Shown piece by piece: positions 45,217-55,333 of a DNA stretch of 64,000 bases (its first letter is position 1; each line of letters begins with the position of its first letter). Source of the DNA: Hypoxylon rubiginosum (taxonomy: Eukaryota; Ascomycota; Sordariomycetes; Xylariales; Hypoxylaceae); NCBI GenBank assembly GCA_902806565.1, contig CADCXA010000017.1:62001-126000 (forward strand). The letters run 5' to 3'. A program made the position numbers and the translations under genes. The notes beneath the pieces are model-generated. The model searched no databases. It was not told where the DNA came from and worked only from the letters and a program-made list of their open reading frames with translations.

Positions 45217-46383
45217 CTATAGCTCGTCCTTACCGGTAACCTTCTCTGCGACCTGCTGGAGGAATTGCTTGAGGATGTTGCTCTTGCTTTGCAACTCATC
45301 CAACTTGGCGGGGGCAAGGCCACCCTTCTTAATGATGCCATCCAGACGCGCCGCCTCCTTCGCAACGTAGCCCTCGTTCTCCGACAGCTTGTCGAACACC
45401 CGGATGTAGTATTTAGCGTACTTGTATTGCGCATCCTCAGCAATGCTAGCGGCGGTCTTCTTAGCCTCAGCCGCGAGGTCTGCTAGCTTGTCGGTACCAG
45501 CAGCGTACTTGATGGCGATGTGGTTCAGAATATCGATGGTACCGCCAATCGCGTTGAGGCCACCACCAACAGCGCGATGGGTTCCGGTCTTCTCGTTGAG
45601 GAACTCGACAAGGTCCTTCTCGGTTCGACCGCCATTGTAAGCTTCGCCCTCGGTCGAGCCCTTGGGGAAGAATTTGATAGTCGGGTAGGAGGTAACGCCC
45701 TGTTCGCTAGCGGTGGCCTTGCTGTTGTCAGCCTCGGCGTCAACTTTGGCGATCACGACGGGCTCGTTGACGAAATCCTCAGCAAGGGTCTCCCAGGTAG
45801 GAGCCAAAGCTTTGCAGTCTATTGAATGTTAGCATAACGAGTAAATCGTCAGCCGCATTGGGTAATACGTACGACCGCACCACGGGGCGGTGAATGCAAC
45901 AAATACATCCTTGTCGCTACCGACAATCTCCTTGAAGCTGGCGTCCGTCAACATGTTCACTTGGCTAGGCATCTCCAGCTTCTTCTTGGCCTTGGCACCA
46001 GTCTTGTCTGATATGAACTTGGTGAGACTCTCTAGATCTCGGCCACCATCATAATCGACCGGCTTGTCGCTCTTGCCATCAAACCACTTGAGCGTAGGGA
46101 ATCCCTGGACGCCATATCTCTTGCCCAAGTCCCGCTCGGCATCGGCGTCTACCTTGGCGATCTGGACACTCTTCGAGGTAGCATATGACTGAGCTAGCTC
46201 CTCGTAAACGGGGGCAAGGTTCTTGCAATGGCCACACCAGGGGGCGAAGAACTCGACGAGAGTAGGCTTGCCCGATTTGAGGACAACGCTATCAAAGTTG
46301 GAGGGGATGAGGTCGAGGACGGCAGACTTGGCGGCGACGACGGCAGCGAGGCCGGTGAGCACGAAGCTCTTGATAAGAACCAT
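45217..46383 (-). CDS. Protein disulfide isomerase, ERp38 type (two thioredoxin domains plus ERp29-like tail)
   Basis: Two exons (46383-45873, 45818-45217) encode 370 residues. A signal peptide (MVLIKSFVLTGLAAVVAAKS) is followed by two thioredoxin domains, with active sites APWCGHCKN (Cys50/Cys53) and APWCGHCKA (Cys169/Cys172), and a helical domain (about 245-366) like the D domain of ERp38/ERp29-type PDIs. The chain ends KDEL, the ER-retrieval signal. The intron splits the histidine codon of the second CGHC. The role is disulfide formation and isomerisation in the ER lumen; the length fits the fungal Erp38 group. It is divergent from RPS29, which starts 590 bp away. Strong identification. 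Confidence 0.95.
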
Positions 46384-46972
46384 TGTTACTTGCTTGTCTC
46401 ACAATAAAACAAGAGACGATGCCGCACGGGTGGTTGCAGTAAAAAGACACAATGGTACGATGTGAGACACCAGAGAGGAAGGTGTTCAAGCTGGCGGAGG
46501 AGAGAAAAAAGGGTATATTATTATCGTAACGTTTAGGTTGGTAGGGTAATGAAATGCTTTGAAATACAAGGTAGAAGATGCCACTTTGCATTGAGATGCG
46601 GGCGGGCGGGCTGCATCATACTAGCATACCAAGCTCTTACGCTAAAGATTCTGGATAAAGGGTGAAACCAGGCAATTTATTATCGATAAGAAATGTGTGG
46701 CGTTTGTTTCAAGTGCCAAGACCAGAAGGTGGCAAAAGCTTTTAGGGGGCACTGGGGCGCTAATTCTTCGGAAAAGAAGATTCTCCCCCACAAAAGTACG
46801 TACCTGACCACAATCCCTGCAACCCTGATCCGAGCCACACACAATTTCTCAACTCACCAAAAAACCTCGCCAAACTTTTCTCACCAAGCCAGCCGATAGT
46901 CTTCCAGCAACCCGAACCCCAAAACATTTCGACCGTTCGTGATATCGTCATCGCAACAACACATTCGCCAAC
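46384..46972. promoter_or_regulatory. Divergent intergenic region, PDI / RPS29
   Basis: 589 bp between divergent start codons. A GC-box-like run (gcgggcgggcggg) lies near 46,599, and the RPS29 side is CA- and pyrimidine-rich. Any transcription factor is unassigned. Confidence 0.4.
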
Positions 46973-47285
46973 ATGTCTCACGAATCCGTCTGGAACTCGC
47001 GCCCGCGAACCTACGGCAAGGGCTCTCGCTCCTGGTACGTTACGGATTGGAGGTATCGAACGGGGAGGGATAGCAGCTAACATTCGTCACCCTAACAGCC
47101 GCGTCTGCACCCACAAGGCTGGTCTGATTCGCAAGTACGGTCTTAACATCTGCCGTCAATGCTTTCGTGAGAAGTCTGCCGACATTGGCTTCGTCAAGGT
47201 ACGATTCCCAGCGATACTAGACGCTCCTCGTAGGAGAATGGTCCACAACCGAACGGAACTAACACTATACCTCTAGCACCGATGA
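46973..47285 (+). CDS. RPS29: 40S ribosomal protein S29 (uS14)
   Basis: Three exons (46973-47034, 47099-47198, 47277-47285) encode 56 residues, the normal length of eukaryotic S29. The terminal exon is only nine bases (His, Arg, stop). The zinc-binding CxxC...CxxC is complete: Cys21, Cys24, Cys39 and Cys42, in [10 protein letters not shown] and [12 protein letters not shown]. uS14 is part of the small-subunit head. The ORF is too fragmented for simple frame searches, but the protein match is unambiguous. Introns are 64 and 78 bp. Confidence 0.96.
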
Positions 47286-49051
47286 ACGGTTTCCCAGTTG
47301 TCACTTTTCCCTACCACGATATCTCTCTGGGCCAAGCATCATCGACGCGATTGCGGAAATGGAGTTGTCGGTTTGTCATTAGGAACATGGTTCGCGCATT
47401 TGCGCAGTTTGCCTTTTGAGGCATCGGGACGGGCTTGCGTGGAGGGAAATGAGCATGGGCAAGAAGATGGCGATGGCTCTTCAATGCCACTAGACAACTA
47501 GACCACCACGGCAATGCTTACGAAAATTCGATGATGATTTCGTCTTTTTACGAACACATGAGAAGCGTGAAGAGTCTTACGAGGGGCCGCCGCACTTGAT
47601 CTAAACGAGGACATAGTGATTTTTAACGTTGGAATGCTTTCTTTCTAACATCTCGACAGAATGCTGAAAATAACCATTATTCCGTTTATCGCCGGTACGA
47701 GAAACAATCTGGAATAGTAGAAAAGAACGCCTCGACTTTGCGAACATCGTTATCCCTGATCGCCGTCACGGTTGAAGATTTATATCTAATCACAATATAT
47801 GCCGGGCGGATGTGATATCGTGATATCATGCGAATAACCTATTTTATGCGGGTGGCCTACTACCGTTGCAACAGATATGCGTTCCACGCTAACTCAAAAG
47901 ATACAGTCCTAGGGGTTCAGGTAGTAGGTCGCCATAAGACGTGATATTGTAAAGTGCGAATACCACTCCTTTATAAATCGGTTACGTACGGGCGTTGATC
48001 CTTCAGGCTATGAGCCTCGGATTTATAGGAGCTCCTTTTCGGATGTGAGTTCGATCGGCATCTTGAGAGCCTCATTGGACAAAACCGTTCGTTGTAAAAG
48101 GCCATCGTTATCAAGGTATCACAGTCTCATGGAATTCATTCACCGAGATGCTAGGGGGCCCCGAAAGGAAAATCATATTTCCGAACCATCTCCTTCCATT
48201 CCTAGGTACAGGAAATCCTTATTGCAACCTCGAACGCGCATGCAACACCATTCCTTCGCTTATTTCCTTGATTATTCCCAGAGTTGCAGCCATCTCCTGT
48301 TCTCACGTTGCACTGCTTTTGGCCCTACAGATACTGATCTGATATCTCTGATGTGATCCGCCTATGTATGTCGCACAAAGGACCTGGTGGTGTCCTTAAG
48401 ATTATACTTAGGTACGCCTCCCCAACGAATACCGACCCTTTGTCCCCTGACACATAGAAGATATACCTACACGGTTAGCCCGAGGTTGATTTACAACCCT
48501 TGGTCGGTCCGTTCCGGTCCTGGTAAGGATTAGATGGGGGTCACTTCGGCATTTGCTAGGGCAATCTTCGAGCTCGAGGGCACAAAGGATCCCACGCACT
48601 CAACATGTTTGCCCATAGCGTGCGTATGTATAGTCCTAGGGTTACATACGGACGCTCGAATCGTATAAATCTGGGCGCCGCTCCTGTACATAATAGGCAA
48701 CGATAAGGGGGAGAGGATTGTATGCATGATATACCCCGGTACGTCGTAGAAGGAATGGCCCTTGCTTCCCAAGCTTCCTCGCGAAATGAAAGAGCGGCAC
48801 AAACTGCAACAAAGAATGTTTATTCCGAGCCTCAGCTCTTTAGGGGGGGAAGGATGGTGTGACGGAAGAGGACCTTTTTGTGTTGCGCTGAGGCATATAA
48901 TAGAAAAACATAGCCGTGGTTAAAGGCGCCGGAAAGGGGATGTTTTGGTGGCTTCTCTCTGCTAGCCTTCGTAGCACATAGCCCATAGTCCGTAGTAGCA
49001 CGTTTTCATACCCCCCTTTTTCCCACATTCCAGTCGTGCCTCTCGTAAGCT
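47286..49051. other. Gene-free interval of 1.8 kb
   Basis: 3' flank of RPS29 and 5' flank of the NRPS-like gene. Short frames only; a small imperfect dyad tgatatcgtgatatca is found near 47,815. Confidence 0.55.
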
Positions 49052-52000
49052 ATGGCTGGCTTCCACGAGCTCATCCCCCACGTGGTGAAGAGGAGGATAA
49101 ACCAGACACGCCCCCTTATCAAAATTAGTCATCCAGACCGCGATCCCGTCGAAGTAACGTTCGCCGTCCTAGACAATGCCGTCAACAGGGCCGCCTGGTT
49201 CCTGGCCGAGAACCTCGCGGCGGACGAGGAGACGTTCATCTGGATGTCGCAGAGCGACGTGCGGTACATAATATGGGCCATCGCCGCCATGAAGACCGGC
49301 AAGGTCGCCGTGTTCCCGTCCCTGAGCAACCGGATCCCCGCCAACCTCCGGCTGTTCGATAGCGTCGGCGCGAAGCACATGCTCTACGGGCCCGAGTCCT
49401 CGGGCACGCTCGCGGACCTCATCGGCCAGGCCGGCTCGACCGTGACGGCGCGGCCGGGCCTGTCGCTGCAGGATATCCTGTCCCCGGAACCCGTGCCGGA
49501 CTACCCCTTTAACCATACGTACGAGGAGATCAAGCATAAGCGGTTTATGGGCCTACATACGTCGGGAACTTCAGGTTAGATATTGCTTGCTTTCTTTTAT
49601 TCTTTCCTTTTCTTCTGGTCCTCCTTTTCGTACCTATGTGACTATTCCTTGTGGCGTCATATGCAACAGCCACCATGCGCGGTACAAGAGGTTGACTCGA
49701 CTTCCATTCATCATCAAACTATACAGTCAGTCAATGTAACAAGCTTCTCACACGTACCAGGTCATCCCAAGCCGATATGGTGGACGCACGCCCATTTCGA
49801 ATGCCTCTTTTCTCCCTTAGATAAGGCTGTGCTCCCGCCAGGGGCTCACGTGGAAAGACCGACATGTAGTACGCTCGCTGACCACGACGTCGTCATCGTC
49901 GGGTCGCAATCTCATGTAAGTTTTTTTTACTCATCTCTCAAGTGGCATTGTCGTCTCTAACTCAGTAGGCCGGCGCCATGTACCTGACCATGGTGTCGCT
50001 GGTCGCCGACATGACGGCCATCCTATTGCACCCGGACCTGCCCATCATCCCGGCCACCATCACGGCGGCCATCATCCAGACCGGGGCGAACAGCCTGATC
50101 TGCCCGCCGGTGCCCATCGAGAACATGCTCAACTACCCTCCCGGACTCGAGGTGCTGGCCCGCCTGAAACACGTCGGCTACGTGGGCGGCCCCATCAACC
50201 CGGTGCTGGGCGCGCAGGTCGCCAAGGCCACGCCGCACCTGTACTCCTTCATCGGCAGCACCGAGGGCGCGCTGCTGCACATGGACTACTCGCCCGACTC
50301 GGAGAACTGGGACGCCCTCCGCTTCGTCGACGTCGGCCAGCGCATGGAGGAGGTGTTCCCTGGCCTGTACGAGCTCGTGTTCCCCAAGACCGAGGCCGTC
50401 CAGCGCCTGTACTCCTTCTGGCTGTCCTACCCCGACCTCGAGGGCGAGTACCGCACCAAGGACCTGTTCGCGCCCGTGCCGGGCCAGAAGGGCTGGTGGC
50501 GCTTCCGCGGCCGCACCGACAACTGGGTCGCCATGGCCAACGGGTACAAGATGGACCCGTCCGACTTCGAGGCCGTCGTGTCCTCGCACCCGGACGTGCG
50601 CGGCGTCATCGTCGGCGGCTCCCACCGCTTCCGCCTGTGCCTGCTAATAGAGCTGCACGAGGACCGGGTCCCGCGCACCGAGGAGCAGGCCCACGCCGCC
50701 CTCGAGGAGCTGTGGCCCCGGATCCGCGAGGCCAACGGGACGGCCCCCAAGTTCGGCCAGATCCCGCGCGAGCTCGTCCTGTTCGCGGCGCGCGGGAAGC
50801 CGTTCCTGCGCGCGGGCAAGGGCACCATACAGCGCCAGCTCACGCTGCAGGCGTACGAGGACGAGATCGACGCGCTGTACGAGCGCGTCGAGAGCGGCGT
50901 CCTCGTCAACGACCTCGACCCCGTCGCGTCGGTCACGGCCGAGGGGCTAGCCCCCGTCCTCACGCAGTTGTTCCAGCAGGCCCTCGACGACGCCGACGTG
51001 CGCGCCGACACGGACGTGTTCGCGCGCGGGCTCGACTCCAACGGCGTCACCATCACCATATCCCGCCTCAAGGCCGCCCTCCGCAACTACGGCATCCCCG
51101 AGGACGACCTGCGCGGCCTCAACATCGGCTTCATGTACAGCGCCACCACCGCCGCCGCCCTCGCCGCCAAGCTCTCCGCGTACCTGCTCGGTGATGACGG
51201 CGGTGTTAACAGCGTCGAGGCACTCGACGGCGGCGTCGCGGATATCCTGGACAGGTACCTGCCGCTCGCGGCGAGCCCGCGCGTCCCGCGCTCCGTCGTG
51301 CTGACGGGCACCACGGGCTCGCTCGGCACGTACCTGCTGGCGGCGCTGCAGGCGCTGCCCCCGACCCGGGTCCGCCGCGTCTTCTGTCTGAACCGGGCCC
51401 CCGACGCCCCCGCGAAGCAGGCCGCGGCCCTGAAATCGCGCGGCCTGCCGCCGGCCCAGGAGGCCGGCGGCCGCGTCGTCTTCCTGACGGTGCCCGACTT
51501 CGGGGCGGCGCACCTGGGGCTGAAGCCCGACGACTACGACACCCTGCTGGCGGAGGCCACGGACATCATCCACAACGCGTGGCCGGTCAACTTCCTGCTC
51601 CCCCTGAAGTCGTTCGAGCCGTCGGTCGCGGGCGTCGCGAACCTGCTGGAGCTCGCGCACAACGGGAGCAGGAAGCCGGCGATATTCTTCGTGTCGAGCA
51701 TATCGGCGGCCATGGGCGCCGCGCGCTCGGTGCCCGAGGCCGTGCTGCCGGACCCGTCGCGGCTGGTGCTGAGGCAGGGGTACGCGCGGTCCAAGTACGT
51801 GGGCGAGCGGCTGCTGGACGCGTACGCGCGGGCGACGGGGCGGCGGGCCGCGGTCCTGCGCGTGGGCCAGGTGGCCGGGCCCGTGGCGCTGGGGGGCACG
51901 TGGAACCGGTGGGAGTGGTTCCCGTCGCTGGTGCGCAGCGCCAAGTTTTTAGGTGTGGTGCCGCGGACCCTGGGTACTAGTAGCCGCGTCGAGTGGGTGC

Positions 52001-52536
52001 CGGTCGACGAGTTGAGTAAGATGATACTGGAGGTCGTGGACGACGTGAACAACGACAGCAGCAACAACAATAACAATAGCAGGAATGCGGAAGCGGGTGG
52101 GGGCGCCCGCGTGTACAACCTCGTGAACCCGACGCCCGTAGACTTCGCCTCCCTGCTCCCGGCCCTGCGGCCGGCGGTGGCGGCGGACGTGACGCCGCTC
52201 GCGGACTGGATCGAGCGGCTCGAGCACAGCAGCCACGACCGGGCGGCGCGGAAGACTGCGGCCGAGGACAACCCGGCCGTCAAGCTGCTGGACTTCTACC
52301 GGTCGCTGGTCCCGCCGGCCGCCAGCGTCAACGGCAACGGCAAGCGGGCCGCGGTGGCGGATGAGGGCGGCGCGGCGGTCAATGGTGAAGGGGAAGACGG
52401 GGGTGGCGGCGGGGGCGGCGAGGACGACTACGAGTGGCAGGTGGATAATCTATTGGCGGCTAGCCCGACGGCGCGGGCCCTGAAGCCGGTGAATACGGAG
52501 TGGGTGAAGCTGTGGGTCGACCGGTGGGGATTTTGA
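49052..52536 (+). CDS. NRPS-like enzyme: adenylation, thiolation, thioester reductase (A-T-R)
   Basis: Three exons (49052-49574, 49761-49915, 49969-52536) encode 1081 residues. The adenylation domain shows its core motifs: TSGTSG then HPKPI across intron 1, GSTEGA, YRTKDL, GRTDNWVAMANGYKMDP and the catalytic lysine motif RAGKGTIQRQ. A carrier-protein site follows (ARGLDSNG; phosphopantetheine Ser about 583). The C-terminal reductase has a Rossmann motif TGTTGSLG (about 672-679) and the YxxxK pair in GYARSK (Tyr about 831, Lys about 835). By family it activates a carboxylic acid (aryl, amino or polyketide acid), loads it on the carrier and releases it as aldehyde or alcohol with NADPH. There is no condensation domain. 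An Asn-rich insertion (about 52,044-52,080) interrupts the reductase region. A convergent MFS gene is 755 bp away. Confidence 0.92.
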
Positions 52537-53291
52537 GGGTCTTAGGGGTGTATATTTGAGTATAATATTAAAGGCGTTCTAGGACGCCGCTGATAGAGGT
52601 GTGTTGATGTAGAATATACACGAATACCTAGAGTTATGTACAGATGGCTTAATTCTCGTTATAACTAGAGTATGGTAGCATGAATTGGCTACTACTGAAG
52701 TTGGCTTCGATATTATGGTCTAGTTTCCTCTGCGAGATGTATCATACCTCCTAAGAAATTGTATTACTGCGGCTTATATCAACAGCTTATTTAGGCCAGT
52801 GCCGACAATTGGCTATCTAGCTACCTGTAGCATCAATGTTCACAAATAGGTATAGCCGAAAGCCGAGCATATGTAAACCAACAGTTTTTTATGTATTAGC
52901 CAATTATGTTGCAGCATATCTAAAAGGTATCTAAGTTCTAACGCATGAGGTATCTCGATAACAGGACACCCTCCATTAATGCCGCCCCCTTTTTCCAAAA
53001 CCGAAGGGGAATCAATGCTCCGACAGTTCTATGAAAGCATCCAACGCCGACAATGCATTTGTGGATTACCTCCTCTAGTAGTACCTTTATGTCCAGGACG
53101 AGGCGGCGTGTGCTGCTCCCTTCCGAGTGATTAGAGCTCTTTATGCAAATGCTCCGGATCTTCTCCAGATCCCGTGAGAGTGAGACCTACACCTCCTCTT
53201 CTGAGAAACGAACCAATAAGAACGCTCCTAGTAAATGATTCTTTTTTAATCACGAAGAAAAGTTGTGCTTAGGAGCTGCTGACACAGCTCC
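52537..53291. other. Convergent 3' intergenic region, NRPS-like / MFS
   Basis: 755 bp of AT-rich DNA between the two stop codons. I see no gene. Confidence 0.6.
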
Positions 53292-55333
53292 TTACGCGTT
53301 TCGCCTCTGGGCTTCTTCATCGTCCAACTGAGGGTTTTCCTCGGCGCTGGAATTGTCAACCGCAGTATCCTGCTTCTCATCGTCGTCGTCGCCGGAGTAG
53401 GCGTATTTACTCCGCTGACGAATCTTCTCGCCGAAAAACCAGAACAGGAATGGGATGGCGCAGCAGGCGAGACCGATGAAGGCGAGGAGCGAACTAGCCC
53501 ATTGGTAACCGAGAGTGTCGTACATTTGATTGGTGAACAGCACGACACCGGCACCCCAGAACGATCGGATACACGTCTTGGCCGCGAGGGCCGACGCGGC
53601 CGCGTGCTGGTATGTATCGACCAGGTAGTTGTTGGCGCTGTTATACAAGAAGATGAAACCAAAACCGACGGCGAAACCACCCATGGCCGGGCCCCACCAA
53701 CTTATTTCCGGGTATGAAGACCACGCGAAGATAAACAGACCGGCCGGGATGAACCAGCACGATGCCATCATGGGGACGAGACGTAGCTCCGGCGGCGGCA
53801 TGCGACCATGATACTTGGCGATGAGCTTCTTGTAGTGCCAATTCACAAATGGAGCGCACACTGCCGATAATACGACACCAATGGCTAGCGGAATGCTGCG
53901 ATCATCATGTCAGCAATTGATCCGATTGTCCGAGTTTCGGCTTTTACTTACAACATGAGACCGGTAATACCGGATGAAAATCCTTTGCCTTCCTGGAAAA
54001 TGATGGGGTACGCGACGAAGAACATGTACAGCAGACCGTAGAGCACGGACATGTATAAACTCATGAGCAAGACGATCAGTTCGGTAAATAGGAGTTGAAA
54101 AGGTCTGATCAAGAAGACGCGTAGTCTATCGCCCATAGGTCTTTTGTCGATGTCCTGTTCCGTGACCCAATCCTGGTCGCCAGTCTCCTTGCGGAGCTTT
54201 TTGGCTCGTCTCGCTAGGATGGTTGGCGCATAGGTCTCGGGCATGGTGAAGGTAATCAGAAGCCACATAACACCAGCCATGATCATATGAATCCAGTACA
54301 GCCAACGCCAGCCGGAAGCATCCGACAGGAAACCACCGGCGAGTGGTCCAACTGTGACCATGAGTCAGCGACTGAAGGTTCTGAGTAAGGCTTCGGGAAG
54401 ACGGGTGTTAACTTACTTGCGGGGCCGATAAAAGGCGCGGCGGAGAAGGCAGCCATGGGGATACCTCTCTCCTCGGCTTTCCAAAGATCTGCCAGAGTAC
54501 CTCCGACCAATGTCATGGGTGCGGAAAAAGCAATACCGTCGATAGCTCGGGCAACCAATATAGTACCAACATTTTGTGCAACGGCGCCGGGGACGACGAA
54601 GATAACGGCGATTAATAACGTAGAGGCGTAGATAACCTGTCTTCCGAAAATTTCGGACAACGGAGCAAACACCATTGGTCCTAATCGACGTTTAGTAACA
54701 CCTCACGTTTGCGTGGTTTTTGAACTGTAACTTACCAACACCGAAACCGACAACGAACAGCGAGACAGTCAACAAACCAACCTCTTCGCTAACATGGAAA
54801 GTGTCGTCCACGCCTACGATATCAGCGGTGACAACACTGGATGAAAACGCCACAACGAAACAAGTCGCAGCCACAACCATGGTACAGTACCACTTGTAAC
54901 CCTTGGACCAGTTCTTCGGGTTCTCCGGATCATCGTGGGTGAATGTGACGAGCTTGTAGTGGTGCTCGCCACTCGGGTCGACAGGCCCGGGAATATGGCC
55001 GGTCGGTGTTTCATGAATATATTCGGAGAGGTCGGCACCTTGGGATAATGTTCGGTAGGGCAAGTTGATATCCAGTTGCGGGTCAGCTGTCTCCTTAGTA
55101 GAACTACGAGACAAGGCATTCGTGGGACGCCGAGCTAACGAAGCAGGTCGAATAGACTCAAACTGGGCCAGATTATTATTGTTGGTGTTGCTTCTGCTGA
55201 CATGATGGCTGTTGTCACTGCTGATGTTGTTGCTGTTGTCGTTATAGTTACTGCTGCTATTGTCATTGTTGTTATTGCTGTTGACCGGCCCTTCGGTACT
55301 AGACCTGGGCTTTTCATTTTCTTGTGAGTCCAT
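53292..55333 (-). CDS. MFS transporter, DHA1-type (drug/polyamine:proton antiporter-like)
   Basis: Four exons (55333-54736, 54680-54417, 54351-53952, 53895-53292) encode 621 residues. The cytosolic N-terminus of about 150 residues is Asn/Ser-rich. The motif [16 protein letters not shown] just before the first span, the motif-A-like [13 protein letters not shown] after span 2, and the [10 protein letters not shown] region are characteristic of fungal DHA1 transporters such as the Tpo/Flu1 group. The remaining spans include [16 protein letters not shown] and a final [19 protein letters not shown], with an acidic Ser/Asp-rich tail. It probably exports a small molecule at the plasma membrane using the proton gradient. 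Its position next to the NRPS-like gene suggests product export (inference). The start is ATG at 55333; a longer frame there begins only with TTG. Confidence 0.92.
55150..55295 (-). repeat. Asn-codon trinucleotide-rich tract in MFS N-terminus
   Basis: Runs of AAC/AAT codons, seen as gtt/att/gct repeats on the plus strand, encode an Asn/Ser-rich low-complexity tail. Such tracts are prone to length variation. Confidence 0.7.

Noticed and set aside
50947..52283. Minus-strand frames of 237 and 249 codons opposite the NRPS-like reductase
   Set aside because: Antisense shadows of a strongly GC-biased gene with intact motifs in the sense frame.
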